Program-made: the position numbers and the translations under genes
In this document: piece after piece, positions 8,698 to 17,594 of the stretch
How positions within the stretch are numbered: the stretch's first letter is position 1
How the letters are laid out: the number at the start of each line of letters is the position of its first letter
Assembly (NCBI GenBank): GCA_964542875.1
Contig: CAZIWA010000046.1
Span: 1 to 39,028 of the forward strand
Origin: CAZGOM01 sp964542875
Lineage (GTDB): Bacteria > Planctomycetota > Phycisphaerae > Phycisphaerales > Phycisphaeraceae
Length of the DNA stretch: 39,028 bases
Direction of reading: 5' to 3'
Notes under the pieces: model-generated
What the model was told of the DNA's origin: nothing
The model's input: the letters and a program-made list of their open reading frames with translations, nothing else
Database searches by the model: none

Positions 8698-9522
8698 TTA
8701 AGGATTCAGATACCGGTTGAGAAAGGCGACGATGTCGGGCCAGATTTTCTGCGTCCACGGGTTGGCGTGGTTGTAGACAAAACCATGCCCGGAGCCAGGC
8801 GTGGGGACGAAGGAAAACGGACGCTGATGCTTGAGCATCGCCCGGACCATCTGCGCGGTTTGCTCATGGGAGACGGTGGCGTCATCCAGCGCATGCGTGA
8901 AGAGCATGGGACAGGTTTGGGCATCCACATAAAACAGCGGCGAGGCGTCATGCCAATGGGCGTTGGGGTCGCCGATGGGCCCGCCCATGAAGGCGACACG
9001 CGGAGGACTGTCCTGCTCATTTCGAGAAGTAAGCCAGCCGGCGACATCGTGAACGCCGTGAATATCGACGGCGCAGACAATGCGGCTGGAGATGCCCGCG
9101 AGTTCCGGGATGTCATCATGAAGAGTGTCTTGCGTGGCGAGCATGGCGACGAGATGGCCGCCTGCGGAGGAGCCGACCGCGGCGACGCGCTGAGGATCGC
9201 CATTGAATCGGGCGGCGTGCTTCTTGAGCCAGCGGACGGCGGCCTGGACGTCATCTGCGCAGGCCGGATATGGGGCGACCCCGGAAAGCCGATAGCTGAC
9301 GGAGCCGGCGATGTAGCCAAGGTTGGCCAATTGGCGTGAGTGCCAGTGGAATTGGCGGCGCGAACCACCCGACCAGCCGCCGCCGTGGACGAAGAGAACG
9401 ATCGGAGCGGGCGTTGCCGCAGGCTTGGGGAAATAAAGATCGATGGCCATTTCCTGCTGGGGGCGGATGGCGTAAACCTCAGTGAGGTCGGGGGGAAACG
9501 GGCTTTGTGCGTCCTGAGTCAT
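8698..9522 (-). CDS. Alpha/beta-hydrolase, HSL/BD-FAE-like esterase
   Basis: A 274-residue serine hydrolase. It shows the oxyanion-hole motif HGGGW (46-50), the nucleophile elbow GSSAGG (Ser119), an acid candidate Asp213/Asp214 in ALDDATV and the catalytic His246 in GSGHGF. This is the layout of bacterial feruloyl/acetyl-xylan-type esterases and of hormone-sensitive-lipase relatives. No signal peptide is visible, so it is probably cytoplasmic. AAGG lies 6 nt before the ATG. It is the first gene of a likely two-gene unit with the DUF4838 protein, consistent with removing ester groups from carbohydrate fragments; the substrate is inference. Confidence 0.85.
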   Translation of the reverse strand: MTQDAQSPFPPDLTEVYAIRPQQEMAIDLYFPKPAATPAPIVLFVHGGGWSGGSRRQFHWHSRQLANLGYIAGSVSYRLSGVAPYPACADDVQAAVRWLKKHAARFNGDPQRVAAVGSSAGGHLVAMLATQDTLHDDIPELAGISSRIVCAVDIHGVHDVAGWLTSRNEQDSPPRVAFMGGPIGDPNAHWHDASPLFYVDAQTCPMLFTHALDDATVSHEQTAQMVRAMLKHQRPFSFVPTPGSGHGFVYNHANPWTQKIWPDIVAFLNRYLNP

Positions 9523-9707
9523 AAGCTGCCTTGTGGGTTTGGAAACCCGGCATTATCGCATGGTCGATTTCAAATGGTTTGACGCACTTACATGTGATTT
9601 GTTTCAAGAACCGGTCGATGTAGCATAGCGCAAGTATATTCAGCGACTTCACAACCTAAAAAGAAAGACATGAATTTTGCGTTTCTTTTTTGATTTCAAA
9701 ACTGTTT

Positions 9708-11684
9708 TCAAGACGGCTTCTGATGAAGAACTTCGCGCTTGAATTCATCGCTGAGCGGTTGATTCAGCACGTCGGACTGCCACGCGGCCCAGACGCACAC
9801 GCGTTCGGAGGCGTACAGGGCCAGACAAGCAAGGGCTAACACGACGACCGCCAACCCCAGAGTGAGCTTCAGTGAACGGACCTGAATCAACAGCGAGACT
9901 TTCTGTTCATACCGGAGTTTGAAAAAGCTGCTCAGCAGCAAAACCCCAAACACGCCAACCATGATCACGCTGACGGCAAGCTTCACCGGATCGCCAAGCA
10001 TGTCGCCAGATTGAAGAGGCAAAATGAGCATGCAACCGGCAAACAGAACCTGGCAAAGAACAAACATCCGTCCGGCTTGATATTCCTTGAACGTCTGACG
10101 AGGAATAAGCCCGTGCCGAATAAGGTGATGGCGATTAAGGGAAATGCATGCAACGAGATAGATGACAACCGAGCCGGCCACCATGAAGGGATACCAGACC
10201 CAGAACGAGACTCCAAAACGCAAAACGGGATTGGCAAAAAGACCTGCATAGAACAACGCCAGCAGCCCCCACGCAACAAGGGCAATCGGCAGCGCCACAC
10301 GCGAGACCGGCGTGGGCAGCAACCCCGGCGCCTGATGAGGCGCAATTTCGCGTGAAGAAAGCAGAGCAGGGGCCACCCAGGCCACCCACACGCCTGCAAG
10401 AAAGAGCGTAAGCACAGCAAGGGAGATGACCAGAAGGTTATTGATCAGGCTCACCCATCCGGCAATCTGCACCCATGCCCCGGGCGGAACAGGCGTGGAA
10501 CGGGGTTTAATACCGGGCAGATATGCGGTGCTTTGGAATGGGCGCAGTTCCTGAGACAAGGCAGCCAGTGCGCTGGCACTTACACCTGGGCCAGCACTCT
10601 GCTTGCCCAGAATGCCTTCCCGGCAATCAGGCAGATAAATCAGCTTGTAGATGGCAAGCGGCAAAAGAGCTTTGGTTTGCGGGACATGCGCCATCTCCCG
10701 ATCAATAAGGCTTTCAACATCATCAAGCGTTTTTTGTGCCCCGACAAAATCACCGACGTTCGCCTTGGCGTCGGCGCGAAGTACGTACTTGTCTGCGCAA
10801 AGAACCGTCGCAGCCAGGCCCTGGGCGCTGAAACGGACGCCGTATCGGTTGATCAAGCCGGAGAAACTGCCAGGAGCACCCCTGTCCAAACGCGTCTGCC
10901 AAAAGGCTCCCGAGTCATCGCCCCAGGTCGGCTGGGCCAGGGCGCGGGCAAGGAATTCATCAGGGCGAGTGTCTTTCAGGGCCCCGCGAAGAAAGGATTT
11001 AATGTCGCCGGTTGAGCGATGGTAGTTGCTCCAGGATGTGGCATCCAAATGATTGTCCATGCTCCATGGATCAAACGCAGGAGGCTGCGTCATGGGCCGG
11101 GTGCTCGAAGGCGTGAGGCTCATGTTTGATATCGCCGCGCCGTAAAGCGCGTAGGCAAATCCAGAGACTCGGGGATCGGGCGTGGGAATGGTGTCCGGCC
11201 CCCCTTTGTTAAAGATGCCGTATTGAGAAAACGACCAGGCGAACTTTCGAATCTCTTCAGGTTGATTGGGAAGATAAGAGGAATCAGGCTGTGGGGCTTG
11301 TTTGATTGCATCGACCGCGGCTTTGCCGCCATGCCAGCCGCTGGTTTCGTGCCACCAGGTTTCGCGGATGCCGGTCCAGGCGAGTTGAACGGCTAAGAAG
11401 GCCAGCGGGAAAGCCAGCCAGAGGGCAATGCGGCGGGTCCAGGCGCCGATGGTGGGCCGTCCGCCGTAGGTGGATTTAAATTCCTGTGCGAGTTGTGCCG
11501 CATCGCCGAAAGCTTTAAGGGATTCTTCGACGGCATCTTGCCGGGAGTAGCCCTGGGCCTCAAACTCTGATGCTGCGCACTCCAGATGGGAGCGAAGTTC
11601 GGATTGGATTTCGAACACCAGGCCCGGGTCACGCTCAACGTGACGGGTGACCTGATCGAGATAGGGTTGGAATTCCTTGGACAA
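9708..11684 (-). CDS. Multi-pass membrane protein with N-terminal HAAS-like domain, partner of PadR regulator
   Basis: The 658-residue product begins with a helical, charged ~70-residue domain (ERDPGLVFEIQSELRSHLE ... EESLKAFGDAAQLA) of the kind called HAAS/DUF1700 or permease-prefix, commonly found on membrane proteins paired with PadR regulators. A transmembrane helix follows at ~84-105, then a ~300-residue extracytoplasmic region with no motif I know, and about six more helices from ~410 to ~640. The start is a TTG (11684) with GGAGG 5 nt upstream. The PadR gene ends 50 bp upstream on the same strand. Function is unknown; a PadR-controlled membrane stress or transport module is the best guess. 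Confidence 0.75.
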   Translation of the reverse strand: MSKEFQPYLDQVTRHVERDPGLVFEIQSELRSHLECAASEFEAQGYSRQDAVEESLKAFGDAAQLAQEFKSTYGGRPTIGAWTRRIALWLAFPLAFLAVQLAWTGIRETWWHETSGWHGGKAAVDAIKQAPQPDSSYLPNQPEEIRKFAWSFSQYGIFNKGGPDTIPTPDPRVSGFAYALYGAAISNMSLTPSSTRPMTQPPAFDPWSMDNHLDATSWSNYHRSTGDIKSFLRGALKDTRPDEFLARALAQPTWGDDSGAFWQTRLDRGAPGSFSGLINRYGVRFSAQGLAATVLCADKYVLRADAKANVGDFVGAQKTLDDVESLIDREMAHVPQTKALLPLAIYKLIYLPDCREGILGKQSAGPGVSASALAALSQELRPFQSTAYLPGIKPRSTPVPPGAWVQIAGWVSLINNLLVISLAVLTLFLAGVWVAWVAPALLSSREIAPHQAPGLLPTPVSRVALPIALVAWGLLALFYAGLFANPVLRFGVSFWVWYPFMVAGSVVIYLVACISLNRHHLIRHGLIPRQTFKEYQAGRMFVLCQVLFAGCMLILPLQSGDMLGDPVKLAVSVIMVGVFGVLLLSSFFKLRYEQKVSLLIQVRSLKLTLGLAVVVLALACLALYASERVCVWAAWQSDVLNQPLSDEFKREVLHQKPS

Positions 11685-11734
11685 CCAGCCTCCGGAAAAT
11701 CAGGTAAGCGAAGGCTTAAAAGATGGAAAGCCGC

Positions 11735-12067
11735 TTACGGCGCCTGCATGACGGAATTAACCGCGACGGTGAAGCTGGCCCATTCCCTGGCGCGCAGTTC
11801 GAGCTCTTTCTTGCCCTTGGTGGTGAGGGCGTAATACTTCCGGGGCTTGCCGGTGTCTTTGCCTTCCTGCCAGTAGGACGTGATGAGCGTTTGCGACTCC
11901 ATCCGGTGAAGCGCGGGATAAAGCGTGCCTTCGCGCCATTCCAGGGCGCCGTTGCTCCGGGCGTTGACTTCGCGGACCATTTCATAGCCGTACATGTCCT
12001 GCTTTTTCAGCAGCGACAAGACGATGGGCACGATGCTCCCCCTGACGAGTTCTTCGGAAAAGTCCAT
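11735..12067 (-). CDS. PadR family transcriptional regulator
   Basis: A 110-residue winged-helix protein with the PadR signature: SIVPIVLSLLKKQDMYGYEM (recognition region), EGTLYPALHRME (wing preceding), and KPRKYYALTTKGKKEL. It has the short form (no long C-terminal domain), only a brief dimerisation helix. Members usually repress an adjacent membrane protein or their own operon. Here it precedes the HAAS-domain membrane protein by 50 bp in the same direction, the classic PadR plus membrane-partner pair. GGAG lies 9 nt before the ATG. Confidence 0.93.
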   Translation of the reverse strand: MDFSEELVRGSIVPIVLSLLKKQDMYGYEMVREVNARSNGALEWREGTLYPALHRMESQTLITSYWQEGKDTGKPRKYYALTTKGKKELELRAREWASFTVAVNSVMQAP

Positions 12068-12178
12068 GGTGGGTTGCTCCGTCTTTCCTGCAACATCTTA
12101 CCTTGGGCAACAAGGTAAGAAAAGGGTTGTTGGTGAAAAGCGGGTTAAAGCACGCATTGGCAGCAGACAAGCGGGGCA

Positions 12179-13126
12179 TCACGCGCTGCGGCTGGGCGGG
12201 CGGCCGAATTTGGCCTTAAATGCCTTGGAGAAATAAAGCGGGTCGTCATAACCGACTGACCGGGCGACCTGCTGAATCTGCGCGCTGGGGACTTTGAGCA
12301 ATTCATGGGCGTGCTTCAACCGGGCATCAATGACGTATCCATGCACACTGACGCCAAACTGCTTGCGGAAAAGCCGGTTCAAATGCGTGCCGGTAAAGCC
12401 GGAGTACCGGGCCAGGTAGGCCAGGGAAAGCCGGGCGGAAAGGTGGTGATCGATGTGGTCTTTCACCTCCAGCATCATCTGGCGAACGGGGTCGCGTTCG
12501 GAGAATTCCGGTTCAGGAGTAGCCACGGCGTGGGTGACTGCGGCAAGCGCGAAAAGCCAGATGGAACGGAACTGTTCAAAGTGCTCCGGCGTGCCGGGGG
12601 TAAGCCCCGTAAGCTGCGTGTGCAGCGTGGTGCCCGCCAGGGAGCGCGCCGCCGTCCGGAAGGGAAAGTGCCAGCCGTCGATGCTTCGGGTGACGGCGCT
12701 AAAGCCAAAACCATCGGGCGTGACGCTCATCCAAAGCAGTTGATAACCCTGCTGGGCTTGAATGTAACCCTCGGAATGGACGACGCCGGGGTGAAGGTAG
12801 GCGATGTCGCCTGCTTTGAGATGAAAGCGATGATCGTGAATCTCCATGCCGGCATTGCCCCAAAGGCAGATGCAAAGCTCGGGCATGGGATTGGTATGAA
12901 GGCCCAGAGGGTATCGGGCAACCGGGACGACGGAGGTTTCCAAAATACCGGTGAGCGAGGAAAAACCCGTCATTCCCGGGACGCTCGAAGTGGAAACGCG
13001 GGCCATGGCGTCAATGGCAAACAGCGCCGCAGGAAGTGAGGAAAGGAAAGTCCCATCACCTGCGGAGGCTTGCGCTGCCCTGAACGAAATGTGCTTTTTT
13101 TCCATAACAGCCATTAGTTTATCCAT
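12179..13126 (-). CDS. AraC family transcriptional regulator
   Basis: The C-terminal ~100 residues form the double helix-turn-helix of AraC/XylS regulators (LSLAYLARYSGFTGTHLNRL and VARSVGYDDPLYFSKAFKAKFG, ending GRPPSR). The N-terminal part is a cupin-like sensory domain (PELCICLWGNAG ... HDHRFHLKAGDIAYLHPGVVHS). The open frame extends back to 13285, but that would overlap the divergent aminotransferase start at 13257 and adds an uncharacteristic leader, so I choose the ATG at 13126; ATGs at 13114 and 13105 are also possible and no ribosome binding site settles it. Being divergent from the aminotransferase/ceramidase-like pair, it likely regulates them in response to a small ligand such as a sugar; the ligand is unknown. 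Confidence 0.85.
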   Translation of the reverse strand: MDKLMAVMEKKHISFRAAQASAGDGTFLSSLPAALFAIDAMARVSTSSVPGMTGFSSLTGILETSVVPVARYPLGLHTNPMPELCICLWGNAGMEIHDHRFHLKAGDIAYLHPGVVHSEGYIQAQQGYQLLWMSVTPDGFGFSAVTRSIDGWHFPFRTAARSLAGTTLHTQLTGLTPGTPEHFEQFRSIWLFALAAVTHAVATPEPEFSERDPVRQMMLEVKDHIDHHLSARLSLAYLARYSGFTGTHLNRLFRKQFGVSVHGYVIDARLKHAHELLKVPSAQIQQVARSVGYDDPLYFSKAFKAKFGRPPSRSA

Positions 13127-13256
13127 GGCGCGGAGGAAAGGAAAAGATTGAATAGTGGAGCCCCCGCCCTGATGAAGGCGCGACAGGGCTAAGGCAACAC
13201 GAAAAACATCCCCCCTGCTTTCCCAAACCGGGAAAAAAAGAACCACGGAGCCTCCC

Positions 13257-14501
13257 ATGACCACCCTGACCTCGACCAAAGACAAGCTTGCCCTCCATGG
13301 CGGAACTCCCGTCAGCCCCCAGCAGTTGAGCGGGATTGCATGGCCGCCGGTGGATGAAGAAACCGCGCAGGAACTGGTACGGGTTTACAAGTCCAGGAAG
13401 TGGTCATTCGCGGGCCCGGTGGAACAGCAATACGAGTTGGACTTCGCCAAAGCGCACGACGCCAAGCAATGTGTGTTCATGGCCAACGGAACCATCACGC
13501 TGCAAGGCGCGCTGGCGGTGAACGGCATTGGCGCAGGGGACGAAGTGATCGTGCCGGCGCTCACCTGGCCCGCCACGGCGATGGCTGCGCTCTACGTCGG
13601 CGCAACGCCGGTTTTCGTGGACATCGAAGCCGATACCTTCTGCCTCGACCCGGTGAAATTCGAAGCGGCCATCACCCCCAAGACCAAGGCCGTGATACCG
13701 GTGCACATCTATGGCTCGATGGCGAATATCGACGTGATCATCGCCATCGCCAAGAAGCACGGCATCCTGGTGATTGAAGACTGTGCGCACGCGCAAGGCG
13801 GCAAGTGGAACAACAAAGGCGTGGGCAGCCACGGCGATGTGGGCAGCTTCAGCTTTCAGGAATCCAAGACCATGGCCTCCGGCGAAGGCGGCGCCTGCCT
13901 CACCAACAGCGAAGAAATGGCCTACCGGCTTTACCGCTTCAAGCACATCGGCTACGCCCCCAAGACGGCGCAAGGCAAGGCCGTCGGCGGCCCCCCGGCC
14001 GACCTGATGTGCCACAACTTCCGCGCGACGGAATTTCAGGCGGTGATCCTGGCCGGGCAGCTTCGCAACCTCGATAGCCTGATGGCGACATACAACAAAA
14101 ACGCCGCCATCCTGGAAGGAATGCTGGCAGGCGTGCCCAACATCACCGTGCAGGCCCGCGGCAAGAAGGCCACCCGGCAAAGCTACTACGCCTGGTGCGT
14201 GCGCTTTAACCCCGCGGACAAAACGGGCATCTCCATGAAGGAGATTCACCCGGCGCTGGCCGCGGAAGGCATGGGCATGGGCGGCACTTACGGCGTGGTG
14301 TACAAGCATCTGCTGTGGAACGCCGCACCTTCCAAATTCCGGATCCAGGACGGCGCGTGCACGGTGGCGGAAAACGTGGTGTGCCCGTGGGTGGCGCTGA
14401 TGTCCCACACGATGCTGGGCGCGGATGAAGCCACCATCCGCAAAGTGGGCCAGGCGCTGGTGAAGGTGGCGACCAACCTGGATGCGCTGCGCACCCGGTG
14501 A
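13257..14501 (+). CDS. DegT/DnrJ/EryC1 family PLP-dependent aminotransferase
   Basis: A 414-residue fold-type I PLP enzyme. Asp175 in VIEDCAHAQG would bind the pyridine nitrogen and Lys204 in FSFQESKTMASGEGGA is the Schiff-base lysine. ANGTITLQGAL (76-86) forms the phosphate-binding loop. The family mostly transaminates keto-sugars (nucleotide sugars or inosose); no nucleotide-sugar genes are adjacent, so a scyllo-inosose-like or free sugar substrate is possible. GGAG lies 6 nt before the ATG. The gene is divergent from the AraC regulator and followed after ~100 bp by the ceramidase-like gene, suggesting co-regulation. Confidence 0.9.
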   Translation: MTTLTSTKDKLALHGGTPVSPQQLSGIAWPPVDEETAQELVRVYKSRKWSFAGPVEQQYELDFAKAHDAKQCVFMANGTITLQGALAVNGIGAGDEVIVPALTWPATAMAALYVGATPVFVDIEADTFCLDPVKFEAAITPKTKAVIPVHIYGSMANIDVIIAIAKKHGILVIEDCAHAQGGKWNNKGVGSHGDVGSFSFQESKTMASGEGGACLTNSEEMAYRLYRFKHIGYAPKTAQGKAVGGPPADLMCHNFRATEFQAVILAGQLRNLDSLMATYNKNAAILEGMLAGVPNITVQARGKKATRQSYYAWCVRFNPADKTGISMKEIHPALAAEGMGMGGTYGVVYKHLLWNAAPSKFRIQDGACTVAENVVCPWVALMSHTMLGADEATIRKVGQALVKVATNLDALRTR

Positions 14502-14603
14502 CTTAGGATTTGAGTTAACCTCTGATTCGGCATTGGTCTGGCTGCGATCCTGAAAAACACATCCCCTCTCCCCAACGGGGACGGACACAACAAGGAAAAC
14601 GAC

Positions 14604-15917
14604 ATGCGAGCAGGCGTTTCACGCGTCGACATCACCCCCCCGCTCAACACGCCGATGATGGGCTATGCCGATCTGGAGCTTAAGCGGCGCGGGGAAACCA
14701 TCCGTGATCCGCTTAACGCGACCGCGGTGGCGTTTGAAAACAACGGAACCACCTGCGTGGTGATCAGCCTGGATGTGATCATCATCGACCTGGACGACAC
14801 CGCAGCGGTGCGTGAGGGAATCGCCAAGGCCACCGGCGTGAATCCTCAAGCGATCACCTGTTGCGCGACGCAGACACACTCTGGCCCATGCACAATGACC
14901 TTCAACGGCTGGAGCAAGAAGAACACCGAGTACACCAATGGCGTCATGATTCCCGGCGCCATCAAGGCCGGCGTGGAAGCCATCAAAGGCCTGCAGCCGG
15001 CCCGGGTGGGCATTGCCACCGCGCAAAGCCAGGTGGGCGTCAACCGGCGTGATATCCGGGAGGACAACAATGTCGGCCTCGGTCACCAGCCCTGGGACCA
15101 CTACGACCCTGAGATGACGGTGATTCGCGTTGAAGGCAAGAACGGCACCATCGCCAACATCGTGCATTACGGCGCTCACCCCACCGTATTCAATGCTTCA
15201 ACCCGCGCGATCTCCCGCGATTGGCCGGGCGTGATGTGCGACCGGGTGGAATCTCTCACCAAGGCGCCCACGCTCTTCATCAACGGCGCGGTGGGCGATG
15301 TGGCCCCCCGGGTGCTCAACATCAGCGCTGTGGGCGACGGCGAGATGGCCGTGCTGGAAGTGGGATACCGTGCCGCGACCGACGCCATGGGCGCATGGCG
15401 GTCGATCAAGCACTTTCAGGAATACCCGGTACAACTCATCAGCGGCAACACCTCATTCCCCTACCGGGACCTGGAACCGCTGGAACTGGCCCAGAAGAAG
15501 GCCGCGGAGTGGGAGCCGCAAAAGCACATCTCCGGCACCCCGGCAGCCGAGTATGGTTACTGGAGCGCCGTGGTGGAGGCGTACAAGAAAACCATCCTTA
15601 AAGAACTTCCGTACTACCAAACCATCTCCGCGGTGGGGCCGGTGGCGTTTGTGCCTTCACCTGGCGAACCCTTCTCGCAGATCGTCTTGCGCATCCGGAA
15701 ATTCAGCCCGTTCCAGCACACGCTGGTGTGCAGCACCACCAACGGCGGGCTGAGCTACTTCTGCACCCGCGAATCCCTGCACCGTGGCGGATATGAAGTG
15801 TGGGTGGTGCGCGCAATGGGCGCGTACATCTACGCGGAAGACCTGGACGACACCATCGTGAAGCAAAACGTGGCGCTGCTGCGTGAGCTTTACCCCAAGG
15901 TGTATCCGCCGCTGTAA
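14604..15917 (+). CDS. Neutral/alkaline ceramidase-like protein (N-terminal domain family)
   Basis: The 437-residue product matches the neutral ceramidase N-terminal domain family: GVSRVDITPP at the start, ATQTHSGP (His92), VHYGAHPT (His188/His192) and FINGAVGDVAPR (226-236), the motifs that supply zinc ligands and active-site residues. No signal peptide is visible and the C-terminal immunoglobulin-like domain of true ceramidases is absent, so it belongs to the shorter cytoplasmic group common in Planctomycetota and Verrucomicrobiota, whose substrates are mostly unproven. AAGGA precedes the ATG. Its position behind a sugar-type aminotransferase and an AraC regulator favours carbohydrate or amino-sugar metabolism over lipid turnover; that is inference. 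Confidence 0.85.
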   Translation: MRAGVSRVDITPPLNTPMMGYADLELKRRGETIRDPLNATAVAFENNGTTCVVISLDVIIIDLDDTAAVREGIAKATGVNPQAITCCATQTHSGPCTMTFNGWSKKNTEYTNGVMIPGAIKAGVEAIKGLQPARVGIATAQSQVGVNRRDIREDNNVGLGHQPWDHYDPEMTVIRVEGKNGTIANIVHYGAHPTVFNASTRAISRDWPGVMCDRVESLTKAPTLFINGAVGDVAPRVLNISAVGDGEMAVLEVGYRAATDAMGAWRSIKHFQEYPVQLISGNTSFPYRDLEPLELAQKKAAEWEPQKHISGTPAAEYGYWSAVVEAYKKTILKELPYYQTISAVGPVAFVPSPGEPFSQIVLRIRKFSPFQHTLVCSTTNGGLSYFCTRESLHRGGYEVWVVRAMGAYIYAEDLDDTIVKQNVALLRELYPKVYPPL

Positions 15918-15981
15918 GGCCGCAAAAAATGCGTTGCATCCACGGGGTAAGATGTCGGCTCACCTTTAATGAGAGCCGGAT

Positions 15982-17517
15982 ATGACTGACTCCGCACCCG
16001 CATTTTGCCTGACGAAGATCCTCTGCACCGTAGGGCCCGCAACGGCGGACCCGAGCGTTCTACTCGGGTTGATCAAAGCCGGCTCGTCCGCGTTTCGGAT
16101 CAACTTTTCCCATGGCACGCCTGAAGACCATTTAAAAAGCCTCCGGGCGATCCGTGAGGCCGAAGAGCAATCCGGCCTTCACGTGGGCGTTCTGGGCGAC
16201 CTGTGCGGCCCCAAGCTGCGCATCGGTTCCGTACAGGCGCCGGGCGTGGTGCTGGAAAACGGCGACCAGGTGGTGATTCAAAAGTCCCCCACTTTCACAC
16301 CCGCGGCACGGCCCACAGAAGGACTGATCACCTTCTGCACCAACACCCCGGAAATTCTCGATGACGTAAAGCCCGGCGAACGCGTGTTCATCAACGACGG
16401 CGAAGTGAGGCTGGTGGTGATCGGCTGCGCAGGCCAAGGCACGCCGGAATGCCAGATCACGCTGGAAGTGCTTTCGGGCTCCATCGTCTCCACCGGCAAA
16501 GGCATCAACCTGCCCGACAGCAAACTGAGCCTGCCCGCGATCACCGAGCGCGACCGCGCCTGCGCCAAATGGGCCCTTGAAAACCATCTGGACTACCTGG
16601 CCCTGAGCTTTGTCCGCACGGGGGAAGACATCAAGGAACTGCGCGCGTTGCTGACGCATCTGAGCCCGATGACAGGCACCAAAATCCCGATCATCGCGAA
16701 GATCGAAAAACCGCAGGCGGTTGCCGAGATCGACGGCATTCTTGATGTCAGCGACGGCATCATGGTGGCGCGCGGCGACCTGGGCGTGGAGATGGAACTG
16801 GCCCAGGTGCCGGTCATCCAAAAGCGCCTGATCACCGCGGCCCATGAGCACGGGAAACAAGTGATCGTGGCAACGCAGATGCTGCAATCCATGATCGAAT
16901 CCCCCGTGCCCACACGCGCGGAAGTGAGCGACGTGGCCAATGCGATTTTCGACGGCGCGGACGCCGTGATGCTCTCGGGCGAAACCGCAGTGGGCAAATA
17001 CCCCCAGGCCGTGGTGAACATGATGGCCCGGGTGGCCCGGGAAACCCAGGGGCACTTGAGCGATACCACGGTGCTGGGCAACCAGATCGACCCAGGCTGG
17101 GTGTCATCGCGCGTGAACTTCAAACGGCAAAAACAACTGACCAAGTACCGGACCGCCGCCCTGGCCCGGGCGGTGACGGGCATTGTGATCGACCTGGACG
17201 CCAAGCTGGTGATTAACTGGTCCGAGGCCGGCGGCGGGGCAAGGTTTCTTTCGCTCAACCGCTTGAGCATTCCGGTCCTTGCGTTTAGCTCCTCCAAGGA
17301 TGCGCTCCGAAAAATGAGCCTGATGTTCGGCGTGATGCCCTGCTATCTGGATCGGCCTCGCTCCACGGAGGAATTCCTCACCAAGGTGGATTGGTTCGTC
17401 ACCGAAACCGGGTTTGGAAAAAAGGGAGACGCGACGGTCGTGGTCAAAGGCGACCCGATCGGCACCGTCGGCGTGACCAATGAGATCCGGGTGCACTACG
17501 TGGGCGATGCAAGATAG
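15982..17517 (+). CDS. pyk: Pyruvate kinase
   Basis: Catalyses phosphoenolpyruvate plus ADP to pyruvate plus ATP, the last step of glycolysis. The 511-residue protein has TKILCTVGPA at the N terminus, RINFSHG (39-45), GDLCGPKLR (72-80), the B domain (~85-185), the active-site signature IPIIAKIEKP (235-244) with catalytic Lys240, VARGDLGVEM (262-271) and ATQMLQSM (297-304), then a C-terminal effector-type domain (~385-511). The start is 64 bp after the ceramidase-like gene, so read-through is possible, but the gene is a housekeeping one. Confidence 0.96.
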   Translation: MTDSAPAFCLTKILCTVGPATADPSVLLGLIKAGSSAFRINFSHGTPEDHLKSLRAIREAEEQSGLHVGVLGDLCGPKLRIGSVQAPGVVLENGDQVVIQKSPTFTPAARPTEGLITFCTNTPEILDDVKPGERVFINDGEVRLVVIGCAGQGTPECQITLEVLSGSIVSTGKGINLPDSKLSLPAITERDRACAKWALENHLDYLALSFVRTGEDIKELRALLTHLSPMTGTKIPIIAKIEKPQAVAEIDGILDVSDGIMVARGDLGVEMELAQVPVIQKRLITAAHEHGKQVIVATQMLQSMIESPVPTRAEVSDVANAIFDGADAVMLSGETAVGKYPQAVVNMMARVARETQGHLSDTTVLGNQIDPGWVSSRVNFKRQKQLTKYRTAALARAVTGIVIDLDAKLVINWSEAGGGARFLSLNRLSIPVLAFSSSKDALRKMSLMFGVMPCYLDRPRSTEEFLTKVDWFVTETGFGKKGDATVVVKGDPIGTVGVTNEIRVHYVGDAR

Positions 17518-17594
17518 GTTTGGCGATTGTGATTAGAGACGGCCCCACGCGTCCGAGTGATCAGGCACGGGAGTCATCGGCTTGGCGCAGAGTA

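Noticed and set aside
6474..8720. Plus-strand ORF of 748 codons opposite the DUF4838 gene
   Set aside because: Antisense shadow; the minus-strand frame has a signal peptide and the DUF4838 Cys motif.
13127..13285. N-terminal extension of the AraC regulator
   Set aside because: The frame is open to 13285, but that overlaps the divergent aminotransferase start and adds residues not resembling the cupin domain.
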